DNA of 64,000 nucleotides from Aradus depressus. Taxonomy: Eukaryota; Arthropoda; Insecta; Hemiptera; Aradidae. The translations under genes and the position numbers were made by a program. The notes beneath the pieces were generated by a model. That model worked only from the letters and a program-made list of their open reading frames with translations. It was not told the DNA's origin and did not search any database. Shown in pieces: positions 34,972-45,265 of the stretch. The stretch's first letter is position 1; each line of letters starts with the position of its first letter. The stretch covers positions 33,435,087 to 33,499,086 of the forward strand of contig OY759216.1 in the NCBI GenBank assembly GCA_963662175.1, in the 5' to 3' direction.

Positions 34972-35306
34972 TATTATGACTCATTCCCGGATTTTTAACT
35001 ACAAGGGCATATCGCATACTACCTGAGCGCTCTTTCGTCACTCTGGTGGACATGAGCCCGACTCTACTATGAGAGCCCTAAATTTTACCTACCCTAAATT
35101 TTTATTCACCTAGGGTAGGGTTCTTTAACGAGTACCTGACATCGTACAGGCTCGGGACCAATGTTTAAGGTCCCATCCGAAGGACGGCATGTTTAAGATT
35201 ATTTCACCTGCCAGATCGAATAAACTAAGTGCCTCGGCCGGGTTTCGAACCCTCGATCTTGAGCTCAGTAAGCAAGCACGCATACCACTGAGCTTCCGGT
35301 GCCAAT
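34972..35306 (-). repeat. CCTAA-tailed SINE, full-length body and head
   Basis: On the minus strand the head has B box gggttcgaaacccg and A box agctcagtggtatgcg (one change). The body and 3' end (atgagtcataa) are complete, but the CCTAA tail is lost. Good full-length reference copy. Confidence 0.88.
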
Positions 35307-35564
35307 TTTATAAAGCAGTTAAAAATAACATATACAACTGTTAAACTGCTCTTCTACAAAACTACCAGTCGAACAGTGGCTTCCTGGCGGGCGGACTAAA
35401 AAATATACGAGTACCTAGCAGCTCAAATATATTTAATAAAATTTTGTCGTGATCAAAGACTTTATTTATCTCGCTACCCTCTTATGTATACTCTTGAAAT
35501 AATTTTATTTTTATATATTTTTTATTCTATATGAAGGATATCTTACCTGTTTCATTTTAGAACA

Positions 35565-36190
35565 AATTATTCAATTAACTTTTCGCTCCCTCTCCAAAAC
35601 CAGTTGACTGTTTGTGCTAATATTCAGCAATTGACCTACATAAGGGCTCCTAAATCCTCATACTAAATGTTGTGTCGATAAATTAATTACATTGGCATTT
35701 ATTGGGGTTTTGAACTGAGCCCCCCCCCCCCCCCCTCCCTCCCCCCTTCCCTTCAGAGGATATCGCTGAAATTTGACAGGTTATGTCCTCATTGGGTTTT
35801 GACTTTAATTATGAAATTGCATGTCGATACAATGTGAGTTGATTCCCCTTCGGGTTTTGAATTCACATATAAAATTTTCTGTCATTATTACATTTATTAC
35901 AACGGTAGTTATTAGCGTTTCGAAGTTAAGCCTCTCCCCTAATTCCCTCCTCCCTTTGGTCGATTTTCCTGAAAAACAATAGGAGTCGTTGCTAGAGGGT
36001 TCAGGATTCATATATATAATTTCGTGTCGATACATTCATTCTATCGAGAGCTATCGTGTTCACAGACAGAGGATTTTTTTGTTTATTTCATATTTGGAAT
36101 CTGGGGGTCGAAAAACATGTAATTCCAACTTTTGAAAAAATGTTAACCAACTACATAACTTCCCCTATATTTCGAATAGCTGGGGATATG
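35565..36190 (+). repeat. TACTTCCCCAG-family element, ~0.6 kb
   Basis: It contains ttcaattaacttttcgctcc, aaaaccagttgactgtttg, tcctaaatcctcatac, a C-run (35719-35735), ttgaattcacatataaaat, and the end cttcccctatatttcgaata then gctgggga. The left terminus is degraded. Confidence 0.72.
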
Positions 36191-36344
36191 TTATGATTTT
36201 GGGTCGAACTTATTTTGGACTTTTTCATGTTCACTATTTAACTCTCACACTAAATTTCTCTTTTTTTGAATACAGGATATCAAGGAGTGTTAATAAGAGA
36301 TTTCTCTAGACGGTAAAATTAAATTGACTACTCTATGCACGGTG

Positions 36345-36445
36345 ATTGTGCAAGAGACATCGGTTTAATGGGCATCGAACTCGCGCCTATTGGCACTGCT
36401 CAACATTAGAAACCTCACACGTGACCATGAGAGCCATCACGCCTT
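36345..36445 (-). repeat. tRNA-derived SINE head, family 3
   Basis: On the minus strand it reads gcgtgatggctctcatggtc with an A-box-like stretch, then ggcgcgagttcgatgccc, a good B box. There is no CCA end or full cloverleaf, so it is not a tRNA gene. A single copy is seen. Confidence 0.45.
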
Positions 36446-36654
36446 TCAACAGAACATATTTAGTATCAAAACAAATAAAAATTATATTATATAATAAAAT
36501 AAATATTATATGATCATTATATAATAATAATAATTATTAATGAAGTAAACTGTAATTAAAATTTCATAAACTTCAAATAAGTAACTAAAAAATGTATCTA
36601 TAGAAGAATGTAAGGAGCAAATCAAAACTTTAACAACAACCTCCACATTACGTT

Positions 36655-36990
36655 TTGACAAAGGAGAAAATAAACATGACTTTGTTATACCCATTACATT
36701 TTTACAGATCCCTCTCCCCTCCCCCTTCTTCCATCTCAAATTCATTTCTCCCTCATTTCGAACTGGCATTATTAGGTACAAGAAGGTCACTCATATGAAA
36801 GTTATGGCATTAACGTTTTTTTTTTCGTTTCACTGCAGGTTCAGCGTCGTTGTGTCTTTCTTACTACACAGTAATAGCAGGGATTTGAAATGAGGGAGAT
36901 ATTAATTTGAGAGGGGTTGGGGAAGGGGGGGGGGGGGGAGGGGTGGTTAGGGGGTGGATCTGTAAAAAATGTAATGGATATTAAAAAAGT
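36655..36990. repeat. Inverted repeat with G-run
   Basis: The left arm (about 36655-36780) contains cccattacatttttacagat and ctcaaattcatttctccctc. The right arm (about 36880-36990) contains their reverse complements (atctgtaaaaaatgtaatgg, gagggagatattaatttgag) with a run of 14 G. Arms of about 110 bp, diverged; the loop is about 100 bp. Confidence 0.7.
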
Positions 36991-37800
36991 CATGTGGTCC
37001 ATCAGACTTTTTTTTTTCATTTTATCAGTACATTTGATAAGAGAGTGAGTATTCGAATATTGGTTTAAATCTCCTACACTTGTATTCCAAATATAGAACT
37101 ACTATAATAATAATTTTCCAAGTTTCAACTATTTTCCAAGAAATCAATAAAAACCTTGAGCACACCGTCCTTCGGTTGGGACGTTAAGTGGATGGTCTCA
37201 AGTCTGTACGATGTCGGGTTCTCGTTATGAACCCCTAATCTAAGTAAATAAACCTGAGTCGGCTAAGTTTTGGACACTCACAGTAGAGTCGGGGTAATGT
37301 CCACCAAAATGACGAAAGAACGCTCTGGTAGTAGGCGATATGACCTCGTAGTACATGCGCTACAATTTAAACATTACTGGAAATGGCCAAGTTTTCTATA
37401 AGACTATCCGAGCGAACTTCTAAGGAAATGGGTGTCGAAGCGTCATTTTACGATGGTTTTTGGCATGTACCTCCCGCCCGGTCGGCCTTTGAAAAAAATG
37501 TATTTCATATTAAATGTGACTTTCAGTAAGTTCTACAACTTTCAGGAAGGATTTTTGATTAAGTCGTAAATAGAAGCATCGAAGTAAAGTAATCTTAATT
37601 TTGGTCTGATTTTCGCCAAAATCTAATCAGATCTAAGTTATTACATGTGACATTTTCATCTGAAATTTCAAGTTCCTATCACATGCACACAGACATGATG
37701 GACAAAATGGTCAACAAGTGTTGAGGGCACCTTGAAACGTGAAATTCCGTTGAAAACTTCTTTTTTTATATTGTTTACATCGTTATAGTAAAGATATGTA
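36990..37800 (+). repeat. Dispersed repeat family B, copy 2, split by a SINE
   Basis: It matches copy 3 at 49780-50345: ctcctacacttgtattccaa, attttccaag, then after the SINE gtcattttacgatggttttt, atgtattt, aaatgtgactttcagt, and end tgaaattccgttgaaaac. The SINE lies at about 37142-37365. Confidence 0.65.
37142..37365 (+). repeat. CCTAA-tailed SINE, 5'-truncated copy
   Basis: It contains aaaccttgagcacaccgtcc, gatggtctcaagtctgtacg, taagtaaataaacctgagtc, gtccaccaaaatgacgaaag and ggcgatatgacctcgtagt. It is inserted in family B sequence. Confidence 0.8.
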
Positions 37801-39712
37801 TAAGAAAATCCTCCATCCTCCAAATCCATGAAGACCTAAATGTTGAGCTCCTACTGGACTACATAATAAATTTCAGTAAAAACCTTTTACTTAAGTTTGA
37901 CACAAATCAAAACGTTTTGGTAAAGAAAATAGGGAAAACTCAGGGAGGGAAACACAAAAATATCCGTTCAATATTTAAAATTATAATCTCTGTTTTTGAA
38001 TGTTTATTAATTTAATTTCTGTTCACTTCAGTTACTTTATATTTCTTTTTTTTTTTCTTTTTCTTTAAGAGTTTTTTAAAATTTATTCTTAAGCAGTAGC
38101 ATTGTTTTTAATTTAACTGATTATTTTTGATTTGTATTTAGTGTATAAGGGTAATAAGGAACCTTATTGTATAATTGTACCTCTATAAATGCGACTGTTA
38201 TAATAAACTCTTCTTCTTCTTCAATGAATGATATTACCTATATATTTTTTTATCAATAAATGTACATTTTTCAAATTTTCTCCGTTAAATAGAAGAGAAA
38301 CTAGTATGTTCTGTCGGCCAACATTTCCAACTTATAGTTATACAAGAGTTATGCGTAAGAAAAAAGTGAAAACGAAAATGATTCATGGATGTTTACAAAA
38401 GACGTTTCAACCTAATTTTGCCCAAAATATATAGGGGCTAACTCGAGCCAGCAGGGGGAGGCTAAGAATAGATGAAGCAGCATGGAGGGAGGGACGATTT
38501 GGGCCAAATCCGGCAATAGGGTAGAGTTCCCAGTGTCCCTGTTATAGCGCCTGAGTCATGCAAAAGTGCTCTGCAACATCATAGTTATAGTTATAGGGGA
38601 GAGCTGACACTAAATATTTATACTATTAAATAATAAATGTTATTCAATTAATATAACAATAAACTATTTGAAAATATCTAATAAAACATATTAGATTGTA
38701 TTCTTTACACTGAGAAGTTATCGCTAGTTCAATTGTATATACTTTTTTTTTATCTCTTCGAGGAATTGACTAACTCAGTCTAAACTGTATTTTTTTTGTT
38801 CTATCTCTCCAGGGAATGCACTAACTCAGCAGAACCTACTTAACGAACCAATGCGAGGCCTTCTCAATTCGAAACATTCAAATTTAACAAATTATCTCTT
38901 GTCCAAGTTTAAATGAATTGATGAATAGCTGCAAGAAGATAATATATTCTAATTAGATTATATTGTAATCTAATTTAACAATTTTTGGAAATAATAGCAA
39001 TATGTGCAATTAAGATTTGCAATATATACCTACATATAACTTTTATTTTATGTTTAATAAGTTTTAATGTTTTGCTCGAATGTTACATAGTTTAAAAACA
39101 GTTTAATGAGGAAATTGCTTGAGATAATAAAACAGGCAATTTAGAAATTTAACGAACAAACGGAATTTGCTTTACAATAAAAACAATAGGCATAAATCAT
39201 AATTATATTATGTAGACTGTAATTATAACTATGTTATAATAAATAAGCTAGTAGATTTATCAACAATTGCAATTTAAAGTACGAAATTATTCCGTAAATT
39301 AAATTTCAGGAGCTTTAGCGGTTTCGATCGAAAATTAGTTCAGAAAGATATTTTAGTTGTAGATATGTTCAATTGTTTTCTTCAACACCGAAATTAAAAT
39401 TCCATTATCATCTCCCAAAATCCGCGGGATAAGCATTTATTATTTATATAAATGAAAGGATAACAGGTTTCGGGGGGCTCATTTTTTGTTATAGATATTA
39501 TTACTACTTTATGAAGAAAAAACACATTATCGTTCAAAATTGGTAAACTATTACGAAAAACTTCTGGGAGAGGTTTTTCAAAATTCTAATAATTCAACTG
39601 ATAAGTGTTTGAAGGGTTTAAACGAGTTGTAACAGTTATTCGTTTAAACATTGATATGACGTTTTATTTAAATCCAAAAGTTACATAGCAAGTGACAGAT
39701 ATCCTGACTTAC

Positions 39713-39806
39713 CTTGACTAGTAACCTGTGTGGTGACCTGTCGTTGCTCGGTGCGGCTCGTCCCCTCCGTCCTGGAGGAGACCTGCTGATTTTGGCCCCG
39801 CCGCAT
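39713..39806 (-). CDS. sls: Kettin/Sallimus titin, coding exon 1 (start codon)
   Basis: First coding exon, residues 1-31 plus one base. ATG at 39806-39804 is the first ATG after an in-frame TGA at 39851-39849. The exon ends in CAAG followed by a gtaagt donor. The encoded peptide begins MRRGQNQQVSSRTEG and is rich in Gln, Ser, Thr and Arg with no predicted domain. Its last base joins in phase to the exon at 11866-11908, 27.8 kb away. It lies in a GC-rich island unlike the surrounding AT-rich repeats. Assigning it to the kettin/titin gene rests on the phase match, the good donor and the Gln-rich character. An RNA read across the long intron would settle it. Confidence 0.72.
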
Positions 39807-40033
39807 TGGGCCTCTCGTAATCACACAAGCGACCGCCCTAACCACTGATCACTGCTAACACTCAGCAACTTTGAGTCCCTTTGTCCCTCCCTCTGTCTAT
39901 CTCCTTGTCACTTCCCGTTCTGTTCGGTAGGAACTTCTCCGGGACCTCTTCCCAGCATCCCCTCCACTCCTGTCTATTTCCGGACACCCCCCTCTCCACA
40001 GTTCGTCCAGGAGGGCTCTCTGCCAAACCGAGT
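39807..40033 (-). promoter_or_regulatory. sls: Probable 5' UTR and promoter-proximal region of the kettin/titin gene
   Basis: Unique, GC-richer sequence directly upstream of the start codon, strongly purine-rich on the gene strand. It ends abruptly at about 40034, where repeat sequence begins. It contains the in-frame TGA (39851-39849) that fixes the start codon. I do not see an unambiguous TATA box or initiator. A spliced upstream non-coding exon remains possible. Confidence 0.4.
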
Positions 40034-40108
40034 GTCATCAGTAGAATATTAGACCTGGGAAAGTATTTTGAGAGGGTTAACATGATTCAATTTCATGGAA
40101 CAATGCAT
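40034..40108. repeat. Inverted copy of 40978-41050
   Basis: Minus strand here reads catgttaaccctctcaaaat flanked by gaaattgaatcatg and cccaggtctaat. The plus strand at 40978-41050 gives the same words with few changes. It marks the repeat boundary just upstream of the gene's 5' end. Confidence 0.85.
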
Positions 40109-40531
40109 GTAGTGCTTGTTACCTTCCATAGAACATGGAGACTGACCTCGTAACCTTAATAAAGGACTAAAAACTTAGTAAAAACCATTTAAAACCGGTT
40201 GCTACGGATTCAGAGGGTTCGAAAACACGAATTTCTGAACGATTACATCACATTCCTCATATATATGTAATTCGCATAGCTGGAAAATTAAAATATATAT
40301 AATTCGCGTAGCTGAAGAATTAAAATATATATGATTCGCGTAGTTGGAGAATTAAAATATATATATATATATATAATTCTCCTATACATATAAATATTAT
40401 TTACTATCAGAGATAGAATTTCATACTTCTCAATCTCATTCTCCTCACGAATCGTTGACTCTTTCAAAATGCACTCATGAGTGAAAAACTCGCTTGTATT
40501 AAAATTTTGTGTGGTGCGTGAAAAATGTTTT

Positions 40532-40803
40532 AAGTCACTAATCCACAAAAAATAACTTAATATTATCACAAAAACAAAAAAAAAAACATTTACACATGAG
40601 TGGTATAGTGGGATGGCACTTTCCCATTCTATACACAAAGCTATGGATCTGTGTGTAAAGCATTAGACCTCAAGTGTGTGCGAATAAAAAATGTGTTGAA
40701 TGAGTGAAAAAAATACACTAAATAAAATGGTTAAAATAATTATTTTTGAATGATTTTTCATGTTTTTTTGGGGGGGTCTCTGATGATACAGAGAGTTAGG
40801 CTC
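40532..40803 (+). repeat. Left arm of large inverted repeat
   Basis: It contains gtcactaatccacaaaaaat, ttacacatgagtggtatag, cccattctatacacaaagct, aatgtgttgaatgagtgaaa, ttttgaatgatttttcatgt and gatgatacagagagttagg. All recur in reverse complement at 42140-42405 at high identity over about 270 bp. Confidence 0.92.
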
Positions 40804-40980
40804 AAAGATCGCGGGTTCGAAACCCGTCTGTGGACCTTAGGTATTTTTATCTGGGATGTAGAAAAACCTTGAGCATGTCGTTCTTCGGATGGGACGTTAA
40901 GTGATGGTCCCGAGCCTTTGCGTTGTCAGATCCTCGTTAAAGACACTACCCTAGATGAATAAACCTCTGGAAAGTAACAA
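40795..40980 (+). repeat. CCTAA-tailed SINE, 3'-truncated
   Basis: B box gggttcgaaacccgt, body with ttatctgggatgtagaaaaa and gatggtcccgagcctttgcg, ending near ccctagatgaataaacctct. The A-box half of the head is replaced by the inverted-repeat arm. Confidence 0.82.
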
Positions 40981-41394
40981 TATGTATTGTTCTATGAAAT
41001 TGAACCATGTTAACCCTCTCAAAATATTTCTCCAGGTCTAACATGTCATTAAAATTTTTATTACTAACGCCATTGAGATAAATAATTCTGAAAAAGTTTA
41101 ATTTTTCCGTCAAAAATAAATGTCTAGTTTTAATTCTTTAAATATTGAACGGATTCCAGGCCTGCTTTATGGAAATTCATGTCGGAAGTAGATTCTAAAA
41201 TAATACACACACAACTAATTACCAATCTTTTCACAAGATTCATCTGATGTTGCACGACAGTAGTTTTGTCTCTTACAGCATTCTCTAGTGAGTATACCGA
41301 ACAAAATTTTTCTAAGCAAAACTCAGCAGCACAAACAAGGCTTTAAAACTTATGATCTTATTAAATAAGAAAAAAATTCATAAAATAAAATTTG

Positions 41395-41640
41395 AGTCAA
41401 TACATTCATTATAGTTATTGTTTATTTTGTTTTAGTCCCTCTTCCCCCACTCCTCCTCTATTCGGCCGATTTGGCTCAATGTCAATAGGTGTTCTAATGA
41501 GGTTCCGAATACGCATATTTAATTTCATGTCGATGTATTCATTCTATTGTGTTCACAGAGGCTAGATTTTTAAAAATATTTTTGAAATTAGCGGCCAGAA
41601 CTTTTCACCTATTTATAACTTTCGCTGGAGAAGTAAAAAT
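41395..41640 (+). repeat. TACTTCCCCAG-family fragment
   Basis: It contains gtcaatacattcattatagt, ggccgatttggctcaatgtc, tcatgtcgatgtattcattc and a degraded right end (taactttcgctggagaagta). It lies within the large inverted repeat. Confidence 0.6.
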
Positions 41641-41960
41641 AAATAAATACATGATTGAAAATTCAATATAACAGAATATTATGCAATTCTGATCTAGTAA
41701 TATATACTATAAACGAGAGAAAAACAGTGACTAGGGAGTGTCACCACTGGGTGATTTCTCCCCTCATGACATTTTGACATTGCCATTACCTCTTTATTAG
41801 CACATTTGCTTGTTGTATTATTTGTATACAGTTATAAATAGCTATTTGTAAAAAAAAAAAAAAGTAATATATACATAGATAATTCAATGAAACTTGAAAG
41901 ATTTAAATAAATACGTACTTTCAAACTAAATAAACTAGCACAAATTAAACATCGTAAAGT

Positions 41961-42092
41961 ACTTAGGTGAATAAACCTAAGTAGGCATAATTTAGGATTC
42001 CCCTAGTAGTCCGGCTCATGTCCACCAGACTGACAAAATAGCGCTATGGTAGTAGGCGATATGACCTTGTAGTTCATAAGCCGGCATGAGAC
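41961..42092 (+). repeat. CCTAA-tailed SINE, 3' part
   Basis: It starts ttaggtgaataaacctaagt and contains ggctcatgtccaccagactg, ggtagtaggcgatatgacct and cggcatgagaca. It may be the separated 3' half of the copy at 40795 or an independent truncated copy. Confidence 0.8.
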
Positions 42093-42139
42093 ATCATACT
42101 ACCTAACTCTCAATAATACTACCTAACTCTCAATAATAA

Positions 42140-42405
42140 TACCTAACTCTCTGTATCATCACACCTTAAAAAAAAACATGAAAAATCATTCAAAAACAAT
42201 TATTTTAACCATTTTATTTAGTGTATTTTTTTCACTCATTCAACACATTTTTTATTCGCACACACCTTGCGGTCTAACGCTTTACACGCAGACCCATAGC
42301 TTTGTGTATAGAATGGGAAATTGGCATCTCTCTATACCACTCATGTGTAAATTTTTTTTTGTTTTAGTGATAATATTAAGTTATTTTTTGCGGATTAGTG
42401 ACATA
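42140..42405 (-). repeat. Right arm of large inverted repeat
   Basis: Reverse complement of the arm at 40532-40803. Its inner side adds three copies of a short actctcaataata-type unit (42090-42150). The arms enclose about 1.3 kb that holds two SINE pieces and other repeats. Confidence 0.92.
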
Positions 42406-43186
42406 ATAACTCGTAAAGTACAACTACATAATATGTTAAATAGATAGGTTTATATTATATATTTAATCTTATATTTTAAGAAGTATTTTTCGTTGAAAAC
42501 AAAGTTCTTAAATATTGAGGTTCAGCAATAGATATTAAATTCTGGTCATTGCATATTTATTTCTAGAGCTTCTAGCAGGTATGATTGGCCTTTTCGGTAT
42601 ACCTGTAAAACTTTCATATTATCCTCAGAGAAAGGCGCATATGGCCAGATTCTCTGTTAACAGAACGCTGACTTATTAGGATTGGAAAGTTCGATATCCA
42701 GTCCTGGATATCTGGTCTCAAAAGTTCAAATAATAATAATGTAGAATTATAAATTTATAACCGATTTAATGAGTCTTATATACCTTCCTAATTGCGACTC
42801 ATTGAATAAAAAAACATTTTTGAGGCCTTGAGACAACTTTTTGAGGCACAGGGCCATTCAAAAGTGTTTTCCCTTCAAAAAGAGCATGCGACCCTCGCAA
42901 TTTGACATTACTTTCTCCATAGTTATACCTTGTTTGCCCTCTGGCCTCGTCGTTCATTGTGGTACACATCTGCCAATTAATACTAATACTACATACTACC
43001 GTTAGTAATACGTGGTAATCCATAGGCAATGCAAATTCATCTTAAAACAAAGTAGGTGATAAAAGCTATTATGTTTGGGCTAGATTAGAGAAACGTGCTC
43101 TCATGGGCAATTATCTCTAAGAAGTTGACGATAAAGAACAAACAAGTTTGAAGTGATGAGGTTGAGTAGACTAAGAAATATATGTA

Positions 43187-43885
43187 CAGTACAATCTCGA
43201 TAATCCGACACAACCGCCGGATTATCGAAAAATTCCGGATTATCGGGATTAAAAAAAAGTTGTATTTGTATGTACATTTATATTTCAGAAAGATACAAAT
43301 AGCTGTGTACATATAAAACTAAATATGTACATACTACGAACAAATAAAATTAAATAAAAATAACTGAAAAAGGTTGATGAAATACAATCATTAATTGTTT
43401 TTTTGTTTCTTAGCTTTAAATATTTTATCAAACGTGCTCTTGCATCCTTTTTAGCAGTAATACATAATGCAATGTCGTTTTCTTCTGTCCATTAGGTGCA
43501 GACATTAAGTATGTTGAGTGCGTCGCTGTTGGTCTCAGTTCGCCGAGTTGAAACATCCAGATGATCATTGGCTTCGTCGTCATCCGTAGAACGAATTTGG
43601 CTGAGGATTTCTTCGTCAGAAAGGGATAGCAAATTGTCCTCCTCGGTTGTGCCGTGAAGCCAATCTTTTATGTCATCGTTGGTCAGGGTAAAATCCACTC
43701 CACATTTGTTGGAAAACTCGTTTAAAAAATCGGAAGACAGTTGTAGAGTTGAGTTTGCGGAGTAAGCTTGGTCAGATCTTTTTCCAAGAACACTGGATGG
43801 TGTCGCTTTTGACTTTATTCCAGCTGTGTGTACAAGCCGCGAATGTGAGTAGATAAGGATAGGGAATGAATAGACGGCAAAGTCA
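43187..43885 (-). mobile_element. pogo/Tigger-like transposon, partial
   Basis: It begins after TA with cagtacaatctcgataatcc, the CAGT-start plus ATCCG style of pogo/Tigger termini and related to the ends of the element at 59086. The minus strand carries a transposase remnant. The distal end is lost, cut by a SINE fragment at 43886. Confidence 0.65.
43492..43840 (-). pseudogene. Tigger/jerky-like transposase C-terminal remnant
   Basis: The upstream part reads WNKVKSDTIQCSWKKI, matching the post-DDE segment (AW..V...TI...W.K) of pogo-superfamily transposases. After a frame change it continues with an acidic tail (DDIKDWLHGTTEED, LSDEEILSQIRSTDDDEAND) typical of these proteins' C-termini. No catalytic triad remains. 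Confidence 0.6.
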
Positions 43886-43995
43886 AGGTTTTTTCACCTC
43901 CCGAATAAAAAACCTAAGGGCCTAGGCCAGGTTTCGATCCCGCGATTTTGATGACAGTAAGCATGCACGCATACCACTGTACAACCGGCGCACCC
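43886..43995 (-). repeat. CCTAA-tailed SINE head fragment
   Basis: Minus strand: head with A-box variant (gtacagtggtatgcgtgc) and B box (ggatcgaaacct, diverged), ending in the start of the body (aggttttttattcgg). 3'-truncated. Confidence 0.78.
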
Positions 43996-44159
43996 TCCTC
44001 TCTAGAGTTATTGACCTTCCAAGGTCGAGTGTGACTTTAACGTAACGGGGGATGGAGGAAACGATATAAGCCTCTTTCAACCTGTATCTTAGATACCTCC
44101 AATAGTCTCTGGTTAGGTTCTAAAGAATCAGTTTATCGTGGAAAGTACAACATTAATAT

Positions 44160-44567
44160 TCTTGTGCTGTTTTAGTGTTTGAACAAGTTGCTGTCATGAA
44201 TGTCGACTTAGTTCAAATGTTGAGCTCATCTGTGATCATGGAAAGCGTAGTAGTGGCCTTTACTCAGATGACGGATGCTGCCACAGATACTTGGATGATC
44301 TAACGGAAGGTCATGCAAGTATAACAAAATTTGAATATCATCGAGAAATTATACTCTGTCATCTCAACAGCCATCAAAGTCATAGAGGCTGCGGGTTTTC
44401 AGAACATCGATTATTACCGGATTGATCATTTTATCATCCGGACAAACAAAAGATGTGCAACAGAAGAATGTAAAAGTGTAGTCAACACGATCTCTGAGAA
44501 ATGTGACTTGGGTTTATGTGTCAATATCATGAAACATAAACATCATTTCTCTTGGTTATTTAATTAA
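44160..44567 (+). pseudogene. Possible piggyBac-like transposase C-terminal remnant
   Basis: The frame 44331-44567 ends with NKRCATEECKS, SEKCDLGLCVN and KHKHH. This Cys/His spacing resembles the C-terminal zinc-binding domain of piggyBac-type transposases (C..C, C..C/GLC, H). No DDD catalytic core is visible upstream, only disrupted sequence. The assignment is from motif style alone. Confidence 0.35.
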
Positions 44568-44642
44568 CAGAATAAACGTACATACATATAATATACTTAT
44601 TTTTAATTTAATTTGTTATTATATTTCACATACTAATTAATG

Positions 44643-44990
44643 AGAGGGCGCCGGTAGCTCAGTGGTATGCGTGCTTGCCTTCTGAGCTCAAGATCATGGG
44701 TTCGAAACCCGACCGAGGCCTTTTAGTTTATTTTATCCGGAATGTAAAATGAACTTAAGCACGCCGTCCTTCGGATGGGACGTTAAGCGATGGTCCCGAG
44801 CCTGTACGATGTCAGGTACTCGTTAAAGACCCCTACCCTAGGTGAATAAAAATTTAGGGTAGGCAAAATTTAGGACTCCCACAGTAGAGTCGGGCTCATG
44901 TCCACCAGAGTGACGAAAGAGCGCTCTGGTAGTAGGCGATATGACCTCGTAGTTAAAGCCCGGGCATGAGTCATAAAACCTAACCTAACC
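44643..44990 (+). repeat. CCTAA-tailed SINE, full length, with perfect 12-bp target duplication
   Basis: The best copy in the window: 348 bp between tactaattaatg at 44631-44642 and tactaattaatg at 44991-45002. The tRNA-like head has A box (gtagctcagtggtatgcg) and B box (gggttcgaaacccg). The body contains gatgggacgttaagcgatgg, and the 3' region ends cataaaacctaacctaacc. The tail is CCTAA repeats, not poly(A). The perfect duplication indicates recent retroposition. Confidence 0.95.
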
Positions 44991-45265
44991 TACTAATTAA
45001 TGTATTTTTGTAACTGATTGTCTTCCAAAGAATCAATTGTCTCCTTATGAGATTTGTAATGCTGAAGTTTGTAACATATACGTCATGGCCAGTCATACCC
45101 TATTTATCAAATTTTTTTTCTAAATTTTTCCCATATCAAACAAAAGAATTAAATGTTCATACTTATAGTTATCGTCTCTGGAGCGTTAGTTTCAAAAATA
45201 CAAACATATACACAAAGCTAAATTAAACATTTAATTATATAAAATAAGTCGGCGAATCACTAGTA

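Larger units (their letters stand above)
11909..39712 (-). other. Intron 1 (27.8 kb) of the kettin/titin gene
   Basis: The span between the donor at 39712 and the acceptor at 11909. It is almost entirely mobile-element debris, listed separately. Stretches where I see nothing nameable include about 13930-14880, 15110-16900, 17600-18280, 21660-22540, 27000-27600 and 37810-39700. No internal coding exon is evident, but alternative first exons or short non-coding exons cannot be excluded, for example the GC-rich patch near 22555-22760. Confidence 0.65.

Noticed and set aside
39862..40083. Minus-strand frame of 73 codons just upstream of the titin start
   Set aside because: It lies in the probable 5' UTR, is out of the titin frame, and its start lies in repeat sequence; no evidence of a real product.
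44643..44720. A tRNA gene (A and B boxes intact)
   Set aside because: It is the head of a repeated 348-bp element with target duplication; the acceptor stem does not close.
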